A stretch of DNA of 64,000 nucleotides. Origin: Paenibacillus rhizosphaerae. Its GTDB lineage: Bacteria; Bacillota; Bacilli; Paenibacillales; Paenibacillaceae. A program made the position numbers and the translations under genes. The stretch lies in NCBI RefSeq assembly GCF_014192015.1, contig NZ_JACHXJ010000001.1, positions 1,054,001 to 1,118,000 of the forward strand, given 5' to 3'. Of this stretch, positions 18,020-26,003 are shown piece after piece (the stretch's first letter is position 1; each line of letters begins with the position of its first letter). The notes beneath the pieces are model-generated. The model ran no database searches and had not been told where the DNA came from. It saw only the letters and a program-made list of their open reading frames with translations.

Positions 18020-18838
18020 ATGAACGATGAACCGATTACCCGACGTACGGAATTATCCGGCAAACTTACGGACGTTCTACAGACCAGAACGCTGGTATTA
18101 TCGCATCCCATCTTGAACGGAATGTTAAAGAAAGGCCTGTCGGTAATGGATGTCGGATGCGGCACGGGCGCCATTACCCGCGGCATCGCGGAAGCCGTTG
18201 GCCCAGAAGGCAGAGCCGTTGGGGTTGATCAAAACCCCCATTTGATTAAGCAGGCAAGGCAGACGTATGGAAAGGTTCCCGGGCTATCGTTTACCGAAGG
18301 TGATATCTATTCGCTCGAGGAAGCGCTGGTGGATTGTCCTGCGTTTGATATCGTCACCTGCTCAAGGCTCATGGTCTGGCTCCCCGATCCGTTGACGGCG
18401 CTCAAGGCAATGGTCAAGGCGGTAAAGCCTGGCGGAAGGATCGTCATTGCCGACTATAATCACGAGAAAATCACCTGGTCGCCGCAGCCGCCTGCCAGCA
18501 TGCGCGCATTCTATTCCGCGTATTTGCGTTGGCGGGAGGATGCCGGCCTGAACAACCGGATTGCGGACGATCTTCCGGACCTGATGCGCCAAGCAGGATT
18601 GGAACAGGTCTCGGCCATTCCCTCACATGAAGCGGTGCGGCGGGATGATCCCGATTACCCGCAGCGGTCAGGCCTGTGGGCAGATACGGCTTCCAGCCGG
18701 GGGCCGCAGATGGAGCGCGATGGATTCATAACACGCGGGGAATATGAACTGGCGGAGCGGGAGTACCGCCAATGGGTTCAGTCCGAGGCTGAATCCATAA
18801 CGATGTACATGCTTACCGTCGTGGGCGTCAAGCCTTAG
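18020..18838 (+). CDS. Class I SAM-dependent methyltransferase
   Basis: 272 residues from ATG 18020, six bases after AGGAGGAGG. Rossmann-fold methyltransferase: motif I VMDVGCGTGAITRGIA (~42-57), acidic strand-2 end GVDQNP, motif IV DIVTCSRLMVWLPDP, motif VI LKPGG-type VKPGGRIVIADYN. UbiE/Methyltransf_11 type; the substrate cannot be told. The AT-rich region 17890-17960 upstream probably holds its promoter, though no clear box is seen. Its 3' end overlaps the convergent TetR gene by 11 bases. Confidence 0.82.
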   Translation: MNDEPITRRTELSGKLTDVLQTRTLVLSHPILNGMLKKGLSVMDVGCGTGAITRGIAEAVGPEGRAVGVDQNPHLIKQARQTYGKVPGLSFTEGDIYSLEEALVDCPAFDIVTCSRLMVWLPDPLTALKAMVKAVKPGGRIVIADYNHEKITWSPQPPASMRAFYSAYLRWREDAGLNNRIADDLPDLMRQAGLEQVSAIPSHEAVRRDDPDYPQRSGLWADTASSRGPQMERDGFITRGEYELAEREYRQWVQSEAESITMYMLTVVGVKP

Positions 18839-19448
18839 GATCCGATACGGTTATGCCTGCGGCAAAGAAAGGACCCCGGAACGTGAGCAGCGACAGAATG
18901 CGTGCCATCTCCGCCGGCGTTTCCTGTCTTCCGCTCATCAGCCACTGCTGGATAATGCCGAGATGGGCGGAAGACACATAAGACAGGAAGTATTCGGCGG
19001 GGACCTGCAGGTTCTCTTTGCGGATCAGCGGCGATAAATTTTTCTCCAGCAGATTTTTCCGGAACATCGTTTTCAGCTGCGATTGAAAAGACACGTCTCC
19101 CTTTGGCCCCAATATGGCTTTGAGAAAAGCCGCATGCTCCTCGATATATTCGAAAACGGTAACGATCAGGGAGACCGAAATGCCGGTTTCCCGATACGTT
19201 TCCAGATCCTCTGATGTCGCCTTCGTAATGATCGCGATGATCCCCTCAATCACTTCAGCTTCGCTCTGTTCGAGCAGGTCGAATTTGTCGCGGTAATGCA
19301 AATAGAACGTTCCCCGATTAATATTCGCCCGAGTCGTAATATCTTTTACAGACACGGCTTCAAAGCCCTTCTCTTCAATCAGCTCCGTCAGCGCATCGCG
19401 GATGACCAGCCGCGTCCGCACGATCCTCCGGTCCGTGTTCCCATCCAT
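18828..19448 (-). CDS. TetR family transcriptional regulator
   Basis: 206 residues from ATG 19448, eight bases after AAGGAG; an upstream in-frame start at 19526 would add 26 residues without a ribosome binding site. HTH at residues ~10-55 (IVRTRLVIRDALTELIEEKG, VSVKDITTRANINRGTFYLH, YRDKFDLL). The C-terminal part matches the TetR_C_7/YxaF-like ligand domain. Divergent from the ABC-2-type membrane protein gene, which it most likely represses through the dyads at 19521 and 19581. Confidence 0.87.
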   Translation of the reverse strand: MDGNTDRRIVRTRLVIRDALTELIEEKGFEAVSVKDITTRANINRGTFYLHYRDKFDLLEQSEAEVIEGIIAIITKATSEDLETYRETGISVSLIVTVFEYIEEHAAFLKAILGPKGDVSFQSQLKTMFRKNLLEKNLSPLIRKENLQVPAEYFLSYVSSAHLGIIQQWLMSGRQETPAEMARILSLLTFRGPFFAAGITVSDPKA

Positions 19449-19520
19449 GTGATCACTCCTTGAATCCGAGGTAGACACTTTAAAACAATGTGTTGAGTAA
19501 TGCGCACATTCCGGTTTATT

Positions 19521-19598
19521 GTTCATTGAACCGTCTATGCGATCTTATTATAATGAGTTTGCCTGAGATAATCAACGCGATGTTCATTATCTTGAACA
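19521..19598. promoter_or_regulatory. Overlapping divergent promoters with TetR operator candidates
   Basis: Plus strand: TTGAAC (19526-19531), 17 bp, TATAAT (19549-19554). Minus strand: TTGATT (complement of 19570-19575), 17 bp, TATAAT (complement of 19547-19552). The two -10 boxes share the same ATTATAAT. Two dyads with GTTCA/TGAAC half-sites, GTTCATTGAAC (19521-19531) and TGTTCATTATCTTGAACA (19581-19598), bracket this and are probable TetR operators. Confidence 0.65.
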
Positions 19599-19628
19599 AA
19601 CTATAAAGGCATAGGAGTGATGCGTGAA

Positions 19629-20840
19629 ATGAATTTGATGAAGCAAAAGCTGGTGTGGGTACTGCCCCTGATCTTGGTTGCCGTTATATTTGTGTTTAGT
19701 TTGGCGATGATTCCGACCATCAATCCGACCCCGGTCCGTTTGCCGATCGCATTGGTCAGCGAGGATCGAGGCGTAACGCTGCCGAACGGAACCGCAACGA
19801 ATATGGGGGAAACGCTGACCGAAATGATAAAACAGCAGACCTCGTCCACGGCTTCAGCAGATGGACCGGCAATTGAATGGGTTTATGTGAACACGGAACA
19901 GGAAGCGATGTCCGGTTTGGATGAACAGAAATATTATGCCGCGCTGGTGGTTCCGGCCGATTTCAGTCAGAATCAAGCGACGCTGCTGACGGAAAAACCG
20001 GTACAGCCTCAGCTGCGCATTTACGTGAACCAAGGCATGAGCGCTTCCGCTTCCACCATGGCCGGTCAGGTGCTGAACCAAATCGTCGACACGATGAATG
20101 CGAAGATCCGCGCTGACCTGCTGGCTGCAGCCGGTAATCAGGGCGGTAAGGTTACGGTACAGCAGGCATCCGTGCTTGCGGCGCCGATTGCGAAGGACGT
20201 AAAAAATGTCCATGAGACAGGCACGCATACTGCGAACGGAAACGCACCGGTGTCGTTATTCCAGCCGATCTGGATGGGCAGCATCTTGGGCGGGGTCATT
20301 TTCTATCTCGTCATCAGCAAGCTGAACTTCGTTAACCGCAGATCTATGCTCGCTGCCCGAGTCATGCAGACCGTTGCGGGAGCTGTTCTGGCATTCATTG
20401 CCGGGTTTGGCCTGACCTGGTTTGCCGGGAGCTGGGGACTTCACATTCCGGACGGAATGGCCACGGCAATATTTCTGTCACTATGCTACTTTGCCTTTTT
20501 CCTAATGATCTCCTCGGTGCTGTCCTGGGCAGGGCTCAAGTCGATGGTGCTGTTCGTCCTGCTGCTCTTCTTCGGCGCTCCCCTGCTGAGCCTTCCTGCC
20601 GAGATGATGGGATCGTTCTACCGCGACTACGTGTTCCCCTGGCTGCCGATGCGGTTTATGGTGGAAGGGCTGCGCGAAATGTTCTTCTTCGGCCGGGGCC
20701 TGGAATGGAATCATTCGGCAGCCGTGCTTACCGGTATTGCCGCGGTTAGTCTGGTTGTCCTGCTCGGCTCGGCTCTGAAGGGCCGGCAAAACCGGCAAGC
20801 GGCAAGAGGTAAGGTCGAGACGCAGACCGCAGAGGCATAG
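19629..20840 (+). CDS. ABC-2 type / YhgE-Pip-like membrane protein
   Basis: About 403 residues from ATG 19629 (AGGAG lies 11 bases upstream; in-frame GTG 19617 and ATG 19620 are too close to it). One N-terminal membrane segment (VWVLPLILVAVIFVFSLAMIP) is followed by a ~190-residue extracytoplasmic domain (LPIALVSEDRGVTLPNGTAT, YYAALVVPADFSQNQATLL) and then about five C-terminal membrane segments. This is the layout of YhgE/Pip and ABC-2 exporters. No ATPase gene is adjacent. The divergent TetR regulator suggests induction by a toxic compound, perhaps for export. Confidence 0.75.
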   Translation: MNLMKQKLVWVLPLILVAVIFVFSLAMIPTINPTPVRLPIALVSEDRGVTLPNGTATNMGETLTEMIKQQTSSTASADGPAIEWVYVNTEQEAMSGLDEQKYYAALVVPADFSQNQATLLTEKPVQPQLRIYVNQGMSASASTMAGQVLNQIVDTMNAKIRADLLAAAGNQGGKVTVQQASVLAAPIAKDVKNVHETGTHTANGNAPVSLFQPIWMGSILGGVIFYLVISKLNFVNRRSMLAARVMQTVAGAVLAFIAGFGLTWFAGSWGLHIPDGMATAIFLSLCYFAFFLMISSVLSWAGLKSMVLFVLLLFFGAPLLSLPAEMMGSFYRDYVFPWLPMRFMVEGLREMFFFGRGLEWNHSAAVLTGIAAVSLVVLLGSALKGRQNRQAARGKVETQTAEA

Positions 20841-20959
20841 AGAAGGCGGCCCATGCCAAAAATCGAAGCAAACAAGTGGAGGGGCTTTTGATGAATGCGG
20901 TAATCATGGGTCAAATCAGCAAACGCTTCGGTCGGGCGCGTTCATCCTTCTAAATATTT

Positions 20960-20989
20960 TTGCGCTGAAGAAGTACCGTAAATTATAAT
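20960..20989 (+). promoter_or_regulatory. Sigma-A-type promoter of the WYL regulator
   Basis: TTGCGC (20960-20965), 18-bp spacer, TATAAT (20984-20989), about 65 bases before the start codon. Confidence 0.55.
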
Positions 20990-21053
20990 GAAAGCGTAGA
21001 AAACTGCTGACCGTTCGTAGGACGGCGGCGAACAGATGCAGGAGGAAAAACCA

Positions 21054-21974
21054 TTGAAGCTCGAACGCATCATATCGATGATTTACATGCTGCTGAATCA
21101 CGAAATTATTACCGCGTCGGCGCTGGCCGAGAAGTACAACGTTTCGCAGCGGACCATATACCGGGATATCGATGTCATATGCGCGGCTGGGATTCCAGTG
21201 GTGTCCTATCAAGGGGTCAAAGGCGGTTTCGGCATCATCAAGGATTATAAAATGGAAAAAAGCCTGCTCGGTTCGTATGACGTCGGGTCGCTCGTGACAC
21301 TGCTCTCCAGCATGTCGACCGTGTTCGAGGACGAAAAGGCCGCCGAAACCATACAAAAGCTGAAGACCATCCAGCACGAAAAGGATTCGCCGGTCTTGTC
21401 GATGAATCTAGCAAGCCGGCAGTTGTATAACGACTCCCTGCGGCTGCTGCGAGCGGCGATCACGGAATGCTGTGTCGTGCGCTTCAAATATATCAATGCC
21501 AGAAACGAGAAGACCGAGCGCATCGTGGAGCCGGTGCGGCTGATTTACGAATACGACGTCTGGTACCTGTTCGCTTACTGCCGGGACCGCCAGGATTACC
21601 GGAAATTCCGGCTGTCCCGGATGGCCGACCTGCAGGCGATGGGGGAGCATTTTACGAAGCACAAGCATGCGGCTCCCGAGGAAGTGACGTTTAAGCATCT
21701 GCACAACCAGGGAAACCCGGTGCATGCGGTGATTCATTTTTCCGCCGACTGCCTGGCGAGAGCCATGGATTATTTCTATGGAGCGGAGAAAACGTATCTC
21801 GACGACGGTTCGTTCCTGCTTAGCATTACCCTGGAGCATATGGAGCGAACGCAGTGGCTCATTCCGATGCTGCTCAGCTTCGGCGACGGCGCCGAGGTGA
21901 AGGAGCCCCCGGAGCTTCGGGAGGCCGTCCACGCCAAACTAAAAAAAATGATTCGGAAATACTCAGAAGTATGA
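21054..21974 (+). CDS. HTH/WYL-domain transcriptional regulator (YafY-like)
   Basis: 306 residues from TTG 21054, eight bases after GGAGG; this gives the family-typical N-terminus KLERIISMIYMLLNHE. HTH_11/DeoR-type winged helix at ~1-60 (ASALAEKYNVSQRTIYRDID), a linker, then a WYL domain (~140-220; VWYLFAYCRDRQDYRKFRLS) and a C-terminal extension. WYL domains sense nucleic-acid or small-molecule ligands. Directly upstream of an MFS pump on the same strand, which it may control. A hairpin with T run follows the stop. Confidence 0.87.
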   Translation: MKLERIISMIYMLLNHEIITASALAEKYNVSQRTIYRDIDVICAAGIPVVSYQGVKGGFGIIKDYKMEKSLLGSYDVGSLVTLLSSMSTVFEDEKAAETIQKLKTIQHEKDSPVLSMNLASRQLYNDSLRLLRAAITECCVVRFKYINARNEKTERIVEPVRLIYEYDVWYLFAYCRDRQDYRKFRLSRMADLQAMGEHFTKHKHAAPEEVTFKHLHNQGNPVHAVIHFSADCLARAMDYFYGAEKTYLDDGSFLLSITLEHMERTQWLIPMLLSFGDGAEVKEPPELREAVHAKLKKMIRKYSEV

Positions 21975-21996
21975 CATACTGTTGTCATACTTTTTT
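21967..21996 (+). terminator. Terminator between WYL regulator and MFS pump
   Basis: 10-bp arms AAGTATGACA/TGTCATACTT with a 6-nt loop and a run of T; the left arm includes the regulator stop codon. It could alternatively serve as attenuator or operator for the pump gene. Confidence 0.75.
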
Positions 21997-22054
21997 GTTT
22001 ACACTGAGAATCGGGTTAAAGAGAAATCAGAAATTTAAAGGAGTGTTTGAGAAC

Positions 22055-23635
22055 GTGAAACCTGCACAAAAAAGCAGTCTTCCGGTCGTCATCGCCGGCC
22101 TGCTGCTGGGCATCCTGATGGCCTCGATGGATAACACCATCGTCGCCACGGCCATGGGAAATATCGTGGGAGAGCTCGGCGGCATGGATAAGTTTGTATG
22201 GGTCACCTCGGCCTACATGGTGGCGGAAATGGCCGGGATGCCGATCTTCGGAAAGCTGTCGGATATGTACGGCCGCAAAAAGTTTTTTGTCTTCGGGATT
22301 ATCCTGTTCATGCTGGGGTCCGCGCTGTGCGGCACGGCGACCACGATCACGGAACTGGCCTTGTACCGGGCGGTTCAGGGCATTGGCGGCGGAGCGCTGG
22401 TCCCGATCGCGTTTACGATCATGTTTGATGCGGTCCCGCTGGAGAAGCGCGGCAGCCTCGGCGGTTTGTTCGGCGCCGTATTCGGAATGTCCAGCATTTT
22501 CGGACCGCTTCTCGGGGCGTACATAACGGATCATATCGCCTGGGAGTGGATTTTCTACATCAACCTGCCGCTGGGCGTCATCGCCTTCATCATGGTGGCG
22601 TTCTTCTACAAAGAGTCGCATGAGCATTCCAAACAGCCGATCGACTGGTTCGGCGCCTTCACGCTGCTGGGAGCGGTCATCTGCCTCATGTTCGCCCTGG
22701 AGCTGGGCGGTAAGGAAATCGCCTGGGATTCCTGGGAGATCCTCTCCTTGTTCGGAGGATTTGCGGTGCTGCTGATCGCCTTCCTGTATGCCGAGACCAA
22801 AGCGAAAGAGCCGGTCATTTCGTTCGGATTGTTTAATAACCGGCTGTACGCCACCAGCGTCCTTGTCGGCCTGTTCAGCGGCGCGGCGTTTATCGCGGCT
22901 TCGGTGTACATTCCGATCTTTATCCAGGGTGTTCTGGGCGGTTCGGCCACCAATTCGGGCCTGGTGCTGCTCCCGATGATGGTCGGATCGGTCGTCACGG
23001 CGACGCTGGGCGGCAGTCTGATGAACAAAATGCCGTACCGGAACATTTTGATTCCGACGCTGCTGTTATTCCTGGTCGGCACGGCCCTGGTCGCTACCTT
23101 ATCGGTGAACTCGACCCGGCTGATCGTGACGATCTATATGATTCTGATCGGGCTTGGAATCGGCGCTTCGTTCTCGGTGCTCGGCAACGCAGCCATTCAT
23201 GGCCTGGACTACCGGCAGAGGGGAACGGCCAGCTCTACGCTGAACTTCCTGCGCTCGCTCGGCATGACGATCGGGATCACGACCTTCGGATTGATTCAGA
23301 GCCATTCGTTTACCCATGAAATGACGAAAGGGTTCGGCTCTGCGGGGGCTGGTGCAGCAAACGCGGGAGGAGCCGCGGCAATGCCGGCGGGGCTCGATAT
23401 CAAGGATCCGCATGCGCTGCTGGCTCCGGAGACGCGCTCGCTCATTCCACCTGAAGTGCTGCATAACATTTCCGAGATGCTCGCCTCTTCGATCGTCCAG
23501 ACGTTTGCATGGGCCTGCGTGCCCGCGATTCTGGCCCTGCTTGCGGCGCTGTTTATGGGCAGCAAGAAGCTGGATCATACGGCGGAGGTTGCTCCAGCAG
23601 GCGGCGAAGGGAAGGAGTATTCTCCGGTTCATTAA
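22055..23635 (+). CDS. MFS multidrug transporter, DHA2/EmrB-QacA type (14 TM)
   Basis: 526 residues from GTG 22055 (AAGGAG lies 11 bases upstream); a longer open frame back to 21854 overlaps the regulator gene and is rejected. About 14 membrane segments. Motif A FGKLSDMYGRKKFFV, motif D1 MASMDNTIVATAMGNI near the N-terminus, motif C-like GPLLGAYITDHIAWEWIFYINLP. Drug/H+ antiporters of this type expel lipophilic cations and antibiotics. The loop near residues 430-445 is Gly/Ala-rich. Weak promoter only; control by the preceding WYL regulator is plausible. Confidence 0.87.
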   Translation: MKPAQKSSLPVVIAGLLLGILMASMDNTIVATAMGNIVGELGGMDKFVWVTSAYMVAEMAGMPIFGKLSDMYGRKKFFVFGIILFMLGSALCGTATTITELALYRAVQGIGGGALVPIAFTIMFDAVPLEKRGSLGGLFGAVFGMSSIFGPLLGAYITDHIAWEWIFYINLPLGVIAFIMVAFFYKESHEHSKQPIDWFGAFTLLGAVICLMFALELGGKEIAWDSWEILSLFGGFAVLLIAFLYAETKAKEPVISFGLFNNRLYATSVLVGLFSGAAFIAASVYIPIFIQGVLGGSATNSGLVLLPMMVGSVVTATLGGSLMNKMPYRNILIPTLLLFLVGTALVATLSVNSTRLIVTIYMILIGLGIGASFSVLGNAAIHGLDYRQRGTASSTLNFLRSLGMTIGITTFGLIQSHSFTHEMTKGFGSAGAGAANAGGAAAMPAGLDIKDPHALLAPETRSLIPPEVLHNISEMLASSIVQTFAWACVPAILALLAALFMGSKKLDHTAEVAPAGGEGKEYSPVH

Positions 23636-23659
23636 GTAAAGTTGAGCAAAGCTCACCAC

Positions 23660-23706
23660 GGCTGCAATCTGGATGCATCATGGATGCTCTGGACTGCAGC
23701 CTTTTT
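23660..23706 (+). terminator. Terminator of the MFS gene
   Basis: GGCTGCA/TGCAGCC outer stem with an inner GCATC/GATGC stem and a T run. Confidence 0.8.
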
Positions 23707-23745
23707 CTTTGGGAAATCAAGATGCTTTGGTGAAGCAACCCCGAA

Positions 23746-23774
23746 TTGACGCAGCAGCTGTACCTCCATACAAT
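23746..23774 (+). promoter_or_regulatory. Sigma-A-type promoter of the MerR gene
   Basis: TTGACG (23746-23751), 17-bp spacer, TACAAT (23769-23774), 37 bases before ATG 23812. Confidence 0.7.
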
Positions 23775-23811
23775 GTAACTGAGATCTTACCTGGGAAGGG
23801 AACGGAAGAGC

Positions 23812-24657
23812 ATGTTTAAAATCAGTGCGTTTGCCAAAATGAGCGGGATATCGATCAAAACGCTGCGTTATTACGACGAGCTGGGAATTCTGAAACCGTC
23901 CGCCGTGGACGAGAGTTCCGGGTATCGGCATTATTCCGCCGATCAACTGCTGACGGTGGAACGCATCCGCGCTTATAAAGAGCTTGGGCTGACACTGGAA
24001 CAGATCGCTCCGCTGCTTCAAGATGAGGGGACGCCGGGTACGGCTGCAGGTACGCTCGCCATGAAGCGTGCCGATCTGGAGACCGCCATCCAGGAAGCAC
24101 AGCGTCAGCTGAAAGAAATCGACAGGAGAATGCAGCGGTTGGAACAAGTCGGGACGGCCCCGGTGGGAGGACCCGAGGCAGTAACGCTCCGCGAGCTGCA
24201 GCCGCAATGGGCCGCCTCGGTCAGGGATACGATTCCGCGGCAGGACCTCTGCCTGCTGGTCAATGAGGTCAGGGACTACGTCATGGCTGGCGGCTGCGGA
24301 ACAACGGACGGACCGCTGATTCTTCTCTGGCATGACGCGGGCGGGGACGGCCAAAGGGAAGTCATTGACGTCGAGGTGGCATTTCCCCTGGAGGAACCGA
24401 CTCCGGAACGCGGACGCGTCCGTATCGTAGAGCTGCCCGGCTACGATGTCGCCGCATCCCTGATCCATGACTGCAACCCCTATGCAGCGCACTGTCCTGC
24501 AGCAGAGCATGTCATGGCATGGGCCGCTTCGCAGGGATATGAACCGTTAACCGGAGAGCCGCTTCGTGAAGTCTATATTGCCGCCGAACAAGACATGTAC
24601 GGGAAAATCCGCAGGTCGGAAGTATTCCTCCCGCTGCGTGGTACCCGGAGCTCTTGA
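23812..24657 (+). CDS. MerR family regulator with GyrI-like ligand domain
   Basis: 281 residues. MerR winged HTH at 1-70 (FKISAFAKMSGISIKTLRYY, LGILKPSAVDESSGYRHY), a coiled-coil dimerisation helix ~75-115, then a ~150-residue GyrI-like/AraC-effector-binding domain as in BmrR and BltR, which bind hydrophobic drugs. A MerR-type promoter with a 20-bp spacer lies between this gene and the SDR gene (24692-24723), the probable target. Ribosome binding site GGGAAGGGAACGGAAG upstream of the ATG. Confidence 0.87.
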   Translation: MFKISAFAKMSGISIKTLRYYDELGILKPSAVDESSGYRHYSADQLLTVERIRAYKELGLTLEQIAPLLQDEGTPGTAAGTLAMKRADLETAIQEAQRQLKEIDRRMQRLEQVGTAPVGGPEAVTLRELQPQWAASVRDTIPRQDLCLLVNEVRDYVMAGGCGTTDGPLILLWHDAGGDGQREVIDVEVAFPLEEPTPERGRVRIVELPGYDVAASLIHDCNPYAAHCPAAEHVMAWAASQGYEPLTGEPLREVYIAAEQDMYGKIRRSEVFLPLRGTRSS

Positions 24658-24691
24658 TTGGGTGTTGTTGAACAAAGGCTCACTCCAGGTG

Positions 24692-24723
24692 TTGACTCTC
24701 CCCTTGAGGGGAGGGTGTACAGT
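24692..24723 (+). promoter_or_regulatory. MerR-type promoter with long spacer
   Basis: TTGACT (24692-24697), a 20-bp spacer and TACAGT (24718-24723). The spacer holds the dyad CTCCCCTTGAGGGGAG (24698-24713). Overlong spacers with a central dyad, and a TACAGT -10, are the hallmark of promoters untwisted by MerR-family activators. Confidence 0.75.
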
Positions 24724-24758
24724 GGGTTTACAAACCACAGATGAAGGAGTGAGCAGGA

Positions 24759-25523
24759 ATGAACAGATTGGAAGGAAAAACAGCTCTCGTGACCGGAGGC
24801 AGCCGGGGGATAGGAAGGGGCATTGCACTGCGTCTTGCCTCTGAAGGCGCGCTTGTCGCGGTCCACTACGGCAGCCGCAGGGATGCAGCGGACGAGGTCG
24901 TACGGATGATTGAGGAACAGGGAGGCCAGGCGTTTGCCATATGCGCCGATCTTCACAACATCCAAGGCGTCCATCGTCTGCTTGAATCACTGGATGCCGA
25001 ATTGACCCGGCGGACAGACAGCCGCCAGTATGATATTCTGGTGAACAATGCCGGTATCGGCACATCCAAAACGATGGAAGAAACAACGGAGGCAGACTTT
25101 GACGAGGTGTTTGCCGTGAATGTGAAAGCGCCGTTCTTTCTCGTGCAGCAGTCGATGGATCGGCTGCGGGACGGAGGACGGATTATCAATATTTCCTCAG
25201 GCGTGACCCGAATCGCATTTCCGCATATCATGTCCTACAACATAACCAAAGGGGCGGTGAACACCTTTACGCTGCACCTTGCGAAGCTGCTGGGTCCGCG
25301 CAGTATTACCGTCAACGCCGTGCTGCCCGGCATCATCGACACCGATGTGAACGCCTCCTGGCTGAACACGCCGGAAGCCCGACAGGGAGCGGCCGAAATG
25401 TCCGCTCTTGGACGGATCGGAGAGGCCGCGGACGTCGCGGACGCCGTCGCTTTCCTGGCTTCGCCGGACGGCCGCTGGGTGACGGGACAAATGCTCGACG
25501 CGACAGGCGGTTCGCATTTATAA
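24759..25523 (+). CDS. SDR family oxidoreductase (FabG-like)
   Basis: 254 residues, classical short-chain dehydrogenase. Cofactor motif TGGSRGIGRGIA (residues ~11-22), an Arg/Ser pattern suggesting NADP(H), NNAG structural motif (LVNNAGIG), catalytic Ser in INISSGV and the YxxxK pair in SYNITKGAVN. C-terminal GQMLDATGG is typical. Substrate unknown. Start ATG 24759 follows GAAGGAG. Expected to be switched on by the adjacent MerR regulator through the promoter at 24692. Confidence 0.87.
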   Translation: MNRLEGKTALVTGGSRGIGRGIALRLASEGALVAVHYGSRRDAADEVVRMIEEQGGQAFAICADLHNIQGVHRLLESLDAELTRRTDSRQYDILVNNAGIGTSKTMEETTEADFDEVFAVNVKAPFFLVQQSMDRLRDGGRIINISSGVTRIAFPHIMSYNITKGAVNTFTLHLAKLLGPRSITVNAVLPGIIDTDVNASWLNTPEARQGAAEMSALGRIGEAADVADAVAFLASPDGRWVTGQMLDATGGSHL

Positions 25524-25961
25524 GTCATCCGCGTTCACGTTTTTCCGTGTGGCACCATGGTTGCCATACACATCGCTGGACCGAAAAAGAAACAAGCGGC
25601 TGGATGACTTAGCCGCTTGTTTCTTTTTCAAAGCTGGAACCATGTATCTTTTTTTCATCAGATATTCATACTTGAAGCGCAAAAGTTCGATTGCATGGGT
25701 CATATCCCTTTCAGACTTCAAATGAATAGATACCCAACCCGAATGAGGGAACATATGATGCGGATTGGCAAGACCGGTGGCTACCACGTCATCCCGTTTC
25801 GATTTTGGCAAGAGCAGATCAACCAGATGATCCCCATGTAAATGACCGATTTCTTTTCCCCCATAAAGAAATTCAATTCCGCCGAATCGGTGGGGGTTAA
25901 CCGTTACTCCAGTCCATGACAGCAATTCTTCAGATAGGACTTCCCTTCGAGAAATGGTCAT
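25518..25961 (-). CDS. Luciferase-domain (DUF5519) protein
   Basis: 147 residues from ATG 25961 on the minus strand (GAGAGGAG upstream). The core resembles the DUF5519 luciferase-like domain: GGIEFLYGGKEIGHLHGDHLVDL, HMFPHSGWVSIHLKSERDM and AIELLRFKYEYLM. It matches helix-turn proteins of unknown function that often sit near stress genes. Oddity: the last ~35 residues (KKKQAAKSSSRLFLF onward) are coded by the terminator hairpin of the convergent SDR gene, and the stop codon overlaps the SDR stop. This tail may be a read-through extension rather than a functional part. Confidence 0.7.
   Translation of the reverse strand: MTISRREVLSEELLSWTGVTVNPHRFGGIEFLYGGKEIGHLHGDHLVDLLLPKSKRDDVVATGLANPHHMFPHSGWVSIHLKSERDMTHAIELLRFKYEYLMKKRYMVPALKKKQAAKSSSRLFLFRSSDVYGNHGATRKNVNADDL
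25586..25626. terminator. Bidirectional terminator after the SDR gene
   Basis: 16-bp perfect stem AAAGAAACAAGCGGCT (25586-25601) with its complement (25611-25626), A run on the left and T run on the right. It lies inside the 3' coding part of the minus-strand DUF5519 gene. Confidence 0.85.
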
Positions 25962-26003
25962 CTGATCATGTTCTCCTCTCCACAAGCAGATTTCGTCCAA
26001 GTT

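Noticed and set aside
21854..22054. 5' extension of the first MFS pump
   Set aside because: Overlaps the WYL regulator and a terminator hairpin; the transporter N-terminus starts at 22055.
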